Shown here: piece by piece, positions 30,875 through 42,730 of the stretch
Layout of the letters: every line of letters begins with the position of its first letter
How positions within the stretch are numbered: position 1 is the first letter of the stretch
Assembly: GCA_965198995.1 (NCBI GenBank)
Contig: CBDAQG010000002.1
Coordinates: 2,666,001 to 2,730,000, forward strand
Origin: CAXMMR01 sp965198995
GTDB lineage: Bacteria; Pseudomonadota; Alphaproteobacteria; Acetobacterales; Acetobacteraceae
DNA: 64,000 bases
Reading direction: 5' to 3'
Program-made: the position numbers and the translations under genes
The notes under the pieces: model-generated
Told to the model about the DNA's origin: nothing
The model's input: the letters and a program-made list of their open reading frames with translations, nothing else
Databases searched by the model: none

Positions 30875-31756
30875 TCAGACTGACACGGCCTCGCGCGCAT
30901 AGTCGGTCGGCGGCTTGCCGACGGAGCGGGTGAAGGCGACGCTGAACGCGCTGGCGGAGCCGTAGCCGACGCGCTCTGCGACCGCGGCCACGTCACCCTC
31001 TTTGCGCCGCAGCAGGCGCTTGGCCAACGCCATGCGCCAGGCGCGGAGATACTCGATCGGCGCCATCCCCACTGTCCGGCTGAACCGCTCGAAGAACGCT
31101 GAGCGCGAGAGCGCTGCCTCTGCGGCCAGCAAGGTGACGGTCCAGCGGCGCGTCGGCGCCTCGTGCATGGCCCGGATGGCGAGTGCAAGACGGTCGTCGG
31201 CCAAGCCGCGCAGCAGGCCGGGCGACACCGCGGTCTGCGTAGAGCGGAACGCCTCGATCAACAACACTTCCAGCAGGCGCGACAGAATGACGTCGCGCGC
31301 CGGCCTCAAAGCCCGCGACTCGTCGCCGACCAACTGGACGAGGGTGGCGAGCCGCGCCTCGCCGCGGACATGCACGAGGCTTGGCAGAAGCGAGATGAGC
31401 AGACCGGCATCCGGTGATCCGAACGCGCAGTAGCCGACCAGGAGCTGCACGTCGGGCGGGCCGCTCTGCGTGCCATGCCGGATTTCGCCCTGGAGCAAAT
31501 CGCTGGCGACCGGATCGACGAGGCCCGGCGAGGCTGGCGCGACGCCCGACATCGTGAAGTCGCGAGCGGACGGGATCAGCACGAAGTCGCCTGTCTGGAG
31601 GGCGAGCGGTTCGTCTGCATCGACCGTGAGCCGCGCAGCGCCATGCAGGATGACGCAGAAGAACGGTCGGCCGCGTTCAGACCGCGTCACGCTCCAGCGA
31701 CCGGCGCCGCTGACGAGCTTCGAGACCGGCGCGCCGGGCTGGAGCAGCATGACCAT
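30875..31756 (-). CDS. AraC-family transcriptional regulator
   Basis: 293 residues. An N-terminal cupin-like ligand domain (VSGAGRWSVTRSERGRPFFCVILHG, LQTGDFVLIPSARDF) precedes a C-terminal AraC DNA-binding domain with two helix-turn-helices: WTVTLLAAEAALSRSAFFERFSRTVGMAPIEYLRAWRMALAK, then VAAVAERVGYGSASAFSVAFTRSVGKPPTDY. It reads divergently from the SDR at 31876, which it may control. The frame stays open 5' of the ATG with LVDPLAE, residues that family members usually have, but only a CTG is available. The true start may therefore be a non-ATG codon near 31777. Confidence 0.88.
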   Translation of the reverse strand: MVMLLQPGAPVSKLVSGAGRWSVTRSERGRPFFCVILHGAARLTVDADEPLALQTGDFVLIPSARDFTMSGVAPASPGLVDPVASDLLQGEIRHGTQSGPPDVQLLVGYCAFGSPDAGLLISLLPSLVHVRGEARLATLVQLVGDESRALRPARDVILSRLLEVLLIEAFRSTQTAVSPGLLRGLADDRLALAIRAMHEAPTRRWTVTLLAAEAALSRSAFFERFSRTVGMAPIEYLRAWRMALAKRLLRRKEGDVAAVAERVGYGSASAFSVAFTRSVGKPPTDYAREAVSV

Positions 31757-31875
31757 TTCCGCAAGCGGATCGACCAGGACAGGACTCCCGATAACGTATG
31801 ACGGATGCCGGATGATAGTCAGTCCGGCCCCGGCCGTCTATTGCTGTGTTGCTGACAACGCGATGGAGCCGCGCC

Positions 31876-32619
31876 ATGAAGACCATTCTGATCACAGGCT
31901 GCTCGTCCGGCTTCGGCCTGGGGATCGCCCGCACCTTTCTCGAACGCGGCTGGAAGGTCATTGCGACAATGCGCCATCCCGACCACGGCGTTCTTCCCGC
32001 GTCCGAGCATCTGCGCATCATGACGCTCGACGTCACCGACGCAGACAGCATCCGCCAGTTGATCGAGGCTGCGGGGCCGATCGACGCCCTGGTCAACAAT
32101 GCCGGGATCGGCCTGATGAGCGTGCTCGAAGGCACCACCATGCAGACCGTGCGGGAGCTGTTCGAGACGAACACATTTGGAACGATCGCGGTGACGCAAG
32201 CGGTCGTGCCGCAATTTCGGCAACGGCGGGACGGAGTGATCGTCAACGTGTCCTCCAGCACGACGCTGAAGCCATTGCCGTTGCTCGCTGCCTATACAGC
32301 CAGCAAGGCAGCGGTCAATGCGTTCACCGAATCGCTCGCGTTGGAACTGGAGGCGTTCAATGTGCGCGTGCGTCTGGTCCTGCCCGGAGCCGCACCGGAC
32401 ACCGCATTCAGACACAACGCGCAGGCCCGGATGAAAGACGGTATCCCGCCCGCCTATGCTGAGTTTGTGTCCGGGATATTATTGCGTCGGGATCGATTGC
32501 TGTGTGTCACGCGTGTATGGGACGTTACGGATGCTGTATGGTGTGCTGTGACTGATCCTTTGAGCCTGCTTAGCCTGCCTGCTGGTGCGGATGCTTTGGC
32601 GGTGTTTGGCCTGCACTGA
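31876..32619 (+). CDS. SDR-family oxidoreductase
   Basis: 247 residues. MKTILITGCSSGFGLGIARTF (cofactor motif), DALVNNAGIGLMSVLEG, NVSSSTTLKPLPLLAAYTASKAAVNAF (Ser, Tyr, Lys), and a family-typical C-terminus with AGADALAVFG. It is a classical cytosolic SDR of unknown substrate. The ATG at 31876 is preferred over the upstream in-frame ATG at 31846 because the fold starts there. The divergent AraC gene is 119 bp away, so the intergenic segment 31757-31875 is the likely shared operator region. Confidence 0.87.
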   Translation: MKTILITGCSSGFGLGIARTFLERGWKVIATMRHPDHGVLPASEHLRIMTLDVTDADSIRQLIEAAGPIDALVNNAGIGLMSVLEGTTMQTVRELFETNTFGTIAVTQAVVPQFRQRRDGVIVNVSSSTTLKPLPLLAAYTASKAAVNAFTESLALELEAFNVRVRLVLPGAAPDTAFRHNAQARMKDGIPPAYAEFVSGILLRRDRLLCVTRVWDVTDAVWCAVTDPLSLLSLPAGADALAVFGLH

Positions 32620-32641
32620 GTTTTGTGCGGCTCAGCGAGGT

Positions 32642-32682
32642 CTTCTTTTCTGGAGAAAAGAAGCCAAAGACTTTTGCTTTTT
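32642..32682 (+). repeat. AT-rich palindromic repeat (family C), copy 4
   Basis: CTTCTTTTCT and AGAAAAGAAG form a perfect 10-bp stem with a GG loop, followed by CCAAAGACTTTTGC. It lies 3' of tRNA-fMet in the direction of rRNA operon transcription and could take part in ending that transcript. Confidence 0.7.
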
Positions 32683-32712
32683 AGGTGTGCCCAAGCGGGC
32701 GGTTGTTTGGTT

Positions 32713-32789
<77 letters not shown>

Positions 32790-32817
32790 TGGGTGATGGT
32801 GTGTGGGTGGGTTTGAA

Positions 32818-32935
32818 GACCTGGCGGCGACCGACTTTCCCGCACCTTGAGGTGCAGTATCATGGGCGCTGGGGGTTTTCACGGCCGAGTTCGGTATGGG
32901 ATCGGGTGCGGACACCCCGCCATGGCCACCAGGTC
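32818..32935 (-). rRNA. rrf: 5S ribosomal RNA
   Basis: On the minus strand it begins GACCTGGTGGCCATGGCGGGG, contains CCGAACTCGGCCGTGAAA (loop and helix of the 5S B-domain) and ends by pairing CGCCGCCAGGTC with the 5' end. About 118 nt; ends are accurate to a few bases. Confidence 0.95.
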
Positions 32936-32981
32936 ATCAAGCCCACCCTGATCGAGATCAGGGTTGGGGTCGGGTTCTGGT

Positions 32982-33050
32982 GATGACGTTTGCTGAGTGA
33001 GTGGTCTGTGATGGATTGGGATCCGCGTTATGAGCGTGGATCGTTGCTAT
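32982..33050 (-). other. 23S processing stem, 3' half
   Basis: The transcript segment CCACTCACTCAGCAAACGTC just 3' of 23S (32982-33004) is complementary to GACGACATTTGCTGAGTGAG in the 23S leader. The match extends inward through CCACCATGCA and GATCCACGCTC. It forms the RNase III-type stalk at the base of 23S. Confidence 0.85.
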
Positions 33051-33060
33051 GCATGGTGGT

Positions 33061-35835
<2,775 letters not shown>

Positions 35836-36329
35836 TTGTCTTTGCGTTAGCAAAAACGTCTCTGCCCACCATGCACAGGAACCATCCACGCTCACGCGCC
35901 AACAAATCCCACCACACCGCAGGCCACTCACTCAGCAAATGTCGTCAACGCCTCTGAACACAATGCCGCAATCGTCGGATGCCACATGCTCGCGCACATG
36001 ACAGAGCCGGTCAGACGAATGCCGACCGCGACGCGCCCAGAGACGCACCAGAACCTGATTAACCCTGACAAAGATCACGACAAAGCTGCGACCAAACCGC
36101 AGACCATGCCGAACAACGCCGGCCTTGCGGCCACGCTGAACGTGTTGCTTCTCCGTGACGACAGACAAGGCCAGGACACAGCCCTGGACGAAACCCCATC
36201 GCACAACTGCAATGGAGACCAGCCGCCAAAAGCCGGCGACCCTTGAAAACCTATCCGATGGGATCCAAAGGCGTCAGGCCCTCAGCAAGTCGAGAGCAAC
36301 GCCCTCGCGCGGCCCCTTGGCATCCACCC
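35836..36329 (-). other. 16S-23S spacer downstream of tRNA-Ala (23S leader)
   Basis: About 494 bp with no gene. It holds the 5' half of the 23S processing stem (35850-35947), a boxA-like sequence reading TGATCTTTGTCA on the minus strand (36066-36077), and a degenerate module-A hairpin AAGGCCAGG...CCCTGGAC at about 36172-36193. Confidence 0.8.
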
Positions 36330-36405
36330 TGGTGGAGGTGGACGGGATCGAACCGACGACCCCCTGCTTGCAAAGCAGGTGCTCTGCCAACTGAGCTACA
36401 CCCCC
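36330..36405 (-). tRNA. tRNA-Ala (TGC)
   Basis: 76 nt including CCA. GGGGGTGTAGCTCAGTTGGC at the 5' end, anticodon TGC in CTTTGCAAGC, T-loop GGTTCGATCCC. It lies in the rRNA spacer, in the usual place. Confidence 0.98.
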
Positions 36406-36409
36406 TCAT

Positions 36410-36486
<77 letters not shown>

Positions 36487-36569
36487 AAAAAGGTCGTCCA
36501 TCCACCTCAAATCAGCCCGAGACCAGTGCCGCCAGCAAGGCGCAGCAAGCTCAGGCGATCCAAAGCGGA

Positions 36570-36602
36570 TCATCGTCACGGGGAAGGGATATGTTGACGG
36601 CG
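36570..36602 (-). other. 16S processing stem, 3' half
   Basis: Transcript sequence CAACATATCCCTTCC followed by CGATGA matches, as reverse complement, the leader segment at 38509-38539 (TCATCG, then GGAAGGGATATGTTG), with one mismatch in the GC-rich end. The two segments form the stalk cut by RNase III to release pre-16S. Confidence 0.88.
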
Positions 36603-36738
36603 CCCGATCCATGGGGCCCGGTTAGCGGACCTGACGATCCGGCAGAGTTCGCCCCCACAGCATCCGCCATGGAGGACTTTGCGGAGCCGTCCAAGAGCAC
36701 CTGATCCTGCGATCAAGCCCTCGTCAAACAGCATCCTT

Positions 36739-38247
<1,509 letters not shown>

Positions 38248-38726
38248 TCTCATGCCTCACCCATAAGGCAAGACACTCAACGAACAAAAGCCAAACCCTA
38301 ACCCTCATCCAAGCCCATGCCACCGCGAGGGGCAGCAACATGAACAGAACTGTCAAAACATTCTGACTACGTCTCTAGAAGATACGTCAGCTAAAACGCC
38401 CAAAAGTCCCACGTCGATGAAAGCCAAAAGTCCAGCTCACGCCAAACTATCAAACCACACCAACACAAAAACCCATGCACCACCCACACTCACGCGCAGG
38501 CCGCAGGACGCCGCCAACATATCCCTTCCATTCCGATGAACTAGTCAAAGAACAAAGCCAGAGAAAAACCCAAAGGTCTAACCCTGATACCCCTAGCCAG
38601 TCCAGCCAGAGCCGGACACCCTAGAAGACAACACCACCAACAAGCAAGAGATAATCTTACCCGCATCAGCAGCGGAGGCGTATCTAGGCCCGAGCGCCTG
38701 AGCGGTCAACAGGCAAACAGCGAAAA
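38248..38726 (-). promoter_or_regulatory. rRNA operon promoter and leader
   Basis: 479 bp with no gene. Read on the minus strand, a promoter candidate TTGACC-17 bp-TAGATA lies at 38709-38681. It is followed by boxA-like TGTTCTTTGACT (38554-38543) and the 5' half of the 16S processing stem (38539-38509), then the 16S start at about 38247. The -10 is not consensus but resembles other alphaproteobacterial rrn promoters. Confidence 0.7.
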
Positions 38727-39695
38727 CTATGCAATCCGATGATAGTCGGAAAACCAGGCGACGAAACGCGGCACGCCCTGCTCCAACGTCGTGCTCGGCG
38801 CGTAGCCGGTCAGCGCCGCAATCGCGTCCACTGACGCCAAGGTGCTCGCCACGTCGGCCGCCGGACGCGCGGCATGTTGAACCACGGCGCGTCGGCCGAG
38901 TGACTCCTCGAGCAGCGTGATCAAACGCGCAACCGGCTCGCGCCGCGTGTTGCCGATATTGAGCAACCGAAGCTCGCCCGCCGCAGGTGGCTTGCCAAGC
39001 ACGCCGAGCACGCCACGCACGATGTCGTCGACATAGGTGAAGTCGCGCTCCGGATTGCCGTCATAGAGGGTGATCGGGCGGCCTTCGACGATTGCCTGTG
39101 CGAAGCCGTAATACGCCATGTCGGGCCGCCCCCACGGTCCGTAGACGGTGAAGAAGCGCAGACCGGTTTGTGGCAGGCCATAGAGGTGGCCATAGGCATG
39201 ACTCATCAGCTCGTCGGCGCGCTTGGTCGCGGCATAAAGCGAGGTCGGCGTGTCGCAGCGCTGGGTCTCGCGGAACGGCGTCTGCCGCTCCAGGCCATAC
39301 ACGGAAGAGGTCGAGGCAAACAGCAAGTGCTCGAGCGCGTCGAACCCGCGGGCGAGCTCCAGCATCACCAGATGGCCCAGCACGTTCGCGTGCACGTAGG
39401 CGTAAGGATCGACCATCGAGAAGCGCACGCCGGCCTGAGCGGCAAGGTGAACGATGCCGGTGATGCGCCCGGCGCGCGCCGCGAGTGCGGCCATCGCCGC
39501 GCGGTCGGCGATGTCGGCCTGCTCGAAGCGGAAGCCGGCATGCCCGACCAGGCGATCAAGCCGGGCGCGCTTCAGACCGACATCGTAGTAGTCGTTCAGA
39601 CTGTCGACGCCGACCACCGTCTCGCCCTGGCCGAGCAACGCCTCGGCAACGTGGTAGCCGATGAACCCAGCCGCACCCGTCAGCAGCACCGTCAC
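38727..39695 (-). CDS. NAD-dependent UDP-glucuronate 4-epimerase-like protein
   Basis: 322 residues, an extended SDR. TVLLTGAAGFIGYHVAEALL is the NAD-binding motif. STSSVYG and YAATKRADEL supply the catalytic Ser/Tyr154/Lys158. RFFTVYGPWGRPDMAYYGF is the hallmark of UDP-glucuronate epimerases, and ERDFTYVDDIVRGV follows. It supplies UDP-galacturonate for surface polysaccharide. The GTG start at 39695 has GAGGAG six bases upstream; the open frame upstream of it overlaps the next gene and is not used. Confidence 0.9.
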   Translation of the reverse strand: MTVLLTGAAGFIGYHVAEALLGQGETVVGVDSLNDYYDVGLKRARLDRLVGHAGFRFEQADIADRAAMAALAARAGRITGIVHLAAQAGVRFSMVDPYAYVHANVLGHLVMLELARGFDALEHLLFASTSSVYGLERQTPFRETQRCDTPTSLYAATKRADELMSHAYGHLYGLPQTGLRFFTVYGPWGRPDMAYYGFAQAIVEGRPITLYDGNPERDFTYVDDIVRGVLGVLGKPPAAGELRLLNIGNTRREPVARLITLLEESLGRRAVVQHAARPAADVASTLASVDAIAALTGYAPSTTLEQGVPRFVAWFSDYHRIA

Positions 39696-39709
39696 CGCGC
39701 GCGCTCCTC

Positions 39710-40510
39710 TCAGCCCGCCGTCCAGCCGCCATCCATCGACACCGGCACGCCGGTCATCGAGGCAGCGGCCTCGCTGCACAGGAACACCGTCAGCGCGCCG
39801 AGCTGGGCGGTCGTCGTGAAGCGGGCGAGCGGCTGCTTCTCGGCCAGGAACTCGTGCGTCACCGCCGCCACCGTGCGCCCCTCGCGAACGGCGCGCGCCT
39901 CGAGCTGGCGCTCCACCAGCGGCGTGAGCACCCAGCCGGGGCAGATCGCGTTGGCGGTGACACCGGCATCGGCAAGCTCGAGTGCGGCGACCTTGGTGAG
40001 GCCGATCAGGCCGTGCTTGGCGGCGACGTAGGCGGATTTGTGGATGCTGGCGACCAGACCATGCGCCGAGGCGATGTTGATGATCCGGCCCCACCCGGCG
40101 GCGCGCATGGCTGGGATCGCCGCCTGCATGGCGTGAAAGGCGGCGGACAAGTTGATCGCAATCACCGCATCCCAGCGCTCGGCGGGAAACGCCTCGATCG
40201 GCGCGGTGTGCTGGATGCCGGCATTGTTGACCAGAATGTGCAGGCCGCCGAGCTGCCGCTCGGTGCGTCGCACCAACGCCGCGATCTGCTCGGGCCGCGT
40301 CATGTCGGCAGGATCATGCAGCACGGTCACGCCGTGTCGCTCGGCGAGCGCCGCGCGCGCCGCCTCGATTGCGTCCGCCTCGCCGAGGCCGTTGAGCATC
40401 ACCGCCGCGCCCTCGGCGGCCAGCGCCTCGGCGATGCCCTGGCCGATGCCGCTGGTCGAGCCGGTAACCAGGGCGACCTTGCCGCGCAGCGTGCCGGTTG
40501 TGCCTGCCAT
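39710..40510 (-). CDS. 3-Hydroxybutyrate dehydrogenase
   Basis: 266 residues. VALVTGSTSGIGQGIAEALA, VNNAGIQHTAPIEAFP, Ser148 in INIASAHG, Tyr161 and Lys165 in SAYVAAKHG, and the C-terminal MTGVPVSMDGGWTAG are typical of BdhA. It interconverts 3-hydroxybutyrate and acetoacetate, part of PHB breakdown. Start is the ATG at 40510, with AGGAGAA upstream. It is divergent from the patatin gene. The pairing with a lipase-like gene may reflect storage-lipid use, which is inference. Confidence 0.92.
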   Translation of the reverse strand: MAGTTGTLRGKVALVTGSTSGIGQGIAEALAAEGAAVMLNGLGEADAIEAARAALAERHGVTVLHDPADMTRPEQIAALVRRTERQLGGLHILVNNAGIQHTAPIEAFPAERWDAVIAINLSAAFHAMQAAIPAMRAAGWGRIINIASAHGLVASIHKSAYVAAKHGLIGLTKVAALELADAGVTANAICPGWVLTPLVERQLEARAVREGRTVAAVTHEFLAEKQPLARFTTTAQLGALTVFLCSEAAASMTGVPVSMDGGWTAG

Positions 40511-40598
40511 GGACCATTCTCCTGCGCCGAACCTAGGGTGCTGCCGTAATAACGGCCATGACGGCCAATCGAAACAGCCGAACGGAGCGTCAGCGCCG

Positions 40599-41777
40599 AT
40601 GGATGCACAGTGGCAGAGCGACAAGAGCGCGGTGGACGCCGGCAGGATCGCCCCAGACGCGCCGACCGAGAGCCGCGCGCGGCCGAAGGTCGGGCTGGTG
40701 CTGCAAGGTGGCGGCGCGCTCGGCGCCTACCAGGCCGGCGTCTACCAGGCGCTGCACGAGGCAGGGCACGACCCGGACTGGATCGCCGGGGTGTCGATCG
40801 GCGGCATCAACGCGGCGATCATCGCCGGCAACCCGCGCGAGCGCCGGCTGGAGCGGCTGCGCGAGTTCTGGGAGACGATCACCGCCCGCCCGCTTGGCCT
40901 GATGCCGCCCGACGGCGACGTGATGCGGCGGGTCTACAACGGCATGTCGTCGATGATGACGACGATGCTGGGCCAGCCGAGCTTCTTCTCGCCGCTGTTC
41001 CCGGGCCCGTGGTTCGCCCCGCGCGGCTCGCGCCAGGCGACCAGCCTCTACGACAACGCGCCGCTCCGCCGAACCCTGGCACGGCTGATCGACTTCGACC
41101 TGATCAATGCCGGCCAGATCCGCGTCGCCGTCGGCGCGACCAACGTCACCAGCGGCAACTTCTCCTACTTCGACAACGCCCACCTGACGCTCAGCGCCGA
41201 GCACGTGCTGGCCTCCGGCGCCCTGCCGCCGGCGTTGCCGATGGTGCGGGTCGGCACCGACTGGTTCTGGGATGGCGGCCTGGTGTCCAACACGCCGCTG
41301 CAGCACCTGCTCGACAACGCCGGCAGCGACGACATGCTGGTGTTCCAGGTCGACCTGTTCAGCGCCCGCGGCGACCTGCCGCGCGACCTGCTGGAGGTGA
41401 TGGCACGGCAAAAGGACATCATGTACTCGTCGCGCACGCGCTCGGTCACGCAGTATTACGCGCGTCTGCTGCGTGGGCAGGGCCAGCTCAAGAAGCTGCT
41501 CGACCGGCTGCCTGACGAGACGCTCGACGCCGAGGAGCGCGCGCTCAAGCGGCAGCTGCACAGCGTGCCGCGCTACTCGATCCTGCACCTGATCTACCAG
41601 GAGGCAGCCTATGAAAGCCAGGTCAAGGACTATGAGTTCTCGGCCGCCTCGATGCGCGAGCACTGGGAGGCCGGCTGCCGTGACACCCGGCAAACGCTGT
41701 TGCACGAGGACTGGCTGACGGTGCCGCCGGCGGAGGAGGGCATCGCGGTGCATGACGTGCACCGCGCGAAGGGGTGA
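40599..41777 (+). CDS. Patatin-like phospholipase
   Basis: 392 residues. LVLQGGGALGAYQAGVYQAL gives the oxyanion GGGALG (37-42). GVSIGG gives the nucleophile Ser66, and FWDGGLVSN supplies the Asp225 of the catalytic dyad. The layout with a long C-terminal part (YYARLLRGQGQLKKLLDRL; LIYQEAAYESQVKDYEFS) matches the patatin/DUF3734 group. It would act as a lipid acyl hydrolase on the membrane or on storage lipid. The ATG at 40599 is preferred because the conserved fold starts about 30 residues later. Confidence 0.9.
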   Translation: MDAQWQSDKSAVDAGRIAPDAPTESRARPKVGLVLQGGGALGAYQAGVYQALHEAGHDPDWIAGVSIGGINAAIIAGNPRERRLERLREFWETITARPLGLMPPDGDVMRRVYNGMSSMMTTMLGQPSFFSPLFPGPWFAPRGSRQATSLYDNAPLRRTLARLIDFDLINAGQIRVAVGATNVTSGNFSYFDNAHLTLSAEHVLASGALPPALPMVRVGTDWFWDGGLVSNTPLQHLLDNAGSDDMLVFQVDLFSARGDLPRDLLEVMARQKDIMYSSRTRSVTQYYARLLRGQGQLKKLLDRLPDETLDAEERALKRQLHSVPRYSILHLIYQEAAYESQVKDYEFSAASMREHWEAGCRDTRQTLLHEDWLTVPPAEEGIAVHDVHRAKG

Positions 41778-41794
41778 AGGCCCGACGGTAGAGC

Positions 41795-41992
41795 AAGGCC
41801 AGGGCTCTGCCCTAGACCCGCTGGGGCCCGAGGCCCCAGACCCTTCCGTTTGGGATTGAGGCGAGCTCTGTCTTGCTTGACCAAGCCATTCCATCGCTCT
41901 CTCACCTCCGAACTCTGCCGTGGGAAGATGAATATTGATGGATTTCAAAGGCTCCGCCTTTGATGGGGTCAAGGGGCAACGCCCCTTGCCTT
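41795..41992 (+). repeat. Composite double-hairpin element (A forward, core, B reversed)
   Basis: Module A at 41795-41848, a core variant TTGCTTGACCAAGCCATT at 41873-41890, and reversed module B at 41938-41992. It lies between the patatin stop and dps and ends 84 bp before the dps ATG. Confidence 0.8.
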
Positions 41993-42075
41993 GCTTCCCT
42001 CGTCTGCCTCCTGGCGCAACAGCGCGTCGCAACCCACGTTGTCTGGGCCACACCGGACAGCAGGAGTTTCAAACG

Positions 42076-42642
42076 ATGTCCAGCACCACAGCAGCCCCCG
42101 ACAAGCCCACCCGCAACCGCTTCCATCGCACCCGCAACAACCTCGAGAGCAATGCCAAGAGCGCGGCAATCGAGATGCTGAACGCCCGGCTTGCCGATGG
42201 CATCGACCTCGCGCTCGCCACCAAGCAGGCGCATTGGAACCTGAAGGGACCGCAGTTCATCGGCATCCACCTGATGCTCGACGGCTTCCGCACCGATCAG
42301 GACGAGTGGAACGACGAGATGGCCGAGCGCGCCACGCAGCTCGGCGGCACAGCCAAGGGCACTGCGCAGGCGGTCGCCGCGGCGAGCGCGCTGGCGCCGT
42401 ACCCGACTGACGTCTACGCCGTCGCCGACCACCTGGCAGCGTTGATCGACCGCTATGCCCAGTATGGCAACGCGCTGCGCCAGAACATCGACGAGGTCGA
42501 CGAGGCCGGTGATGCGGACACCGCCGACTTGTTCACCGAGGTCAGCCGCGGCATCGATAAGCAGCTGTGGTTCCTGGAGGCGCACGTGCAGGAGCCGACC
42601 GGGCAGATGCGCGACGGCGACGGCAACGACCACTCGAACTGA
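42076..42642 (+). CDS. dps: DNA starvation/stationary-phase protection protein Dps
   Basis: 188 residues. HWNLKGPQFIGIHLMLDGFRTDQDEWNDEMAER carries the intersubunit ferroxidase ligands (His53, His65, Asp69 and nearby acidic residues). QLGGTAKGTAQAVAA and the C-terminal LFTEVSRGIDKQLWFLEAHVQ follow the Dps fold. The charged N-terminal tail (KPTRNRFHRTRNN) may bind DNA. The start ATG has CAGGAG upstream. It stores iron and protects DNA from peroxide. Confidence 0.95.
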   Translation: MSSTTAAPDKPTRNRFHRTRNNLESNAKSAAIEMLNARLADGIDLALATKQAHWNLKGPQFIGIHLMLDGFRTDQDEWNDEMAERATQLGGTAKGTAQAVAAASALAPYPTDVYAVADHLAALIDRYAQYGNALRQNIDEVDEAGDADTADLFTEVSRGIDKQLWFLEAHVQEPTGQMRDGDGNDHSN

Positions 42643-42649
42643 GGCGACG

Positions 42650-42677
42650 AGCGCCCGGCCTCTGCGGGTCGGGCGCT
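42650..42677 (+). terminator. Terminator-like hairpin after dps
   Basis: AGCGCCCG and CGGGCGCT pair with a 12-base loop, 8 bp past the dps stop; only TTGC follows. Confidence 0.45.
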
Positions 42678-42730
42678 TGCTCCGGCACGCCGCACACCGC
42701 TAGGTTGCGGCGATCCACCGGGAACACAGC

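Noticed and set aside
38248..38726. A protein gene in the rRNA leader
   Set aside because: Short frames only, no ribosome binding sites; promoter, boxA and processing stem account for the region.
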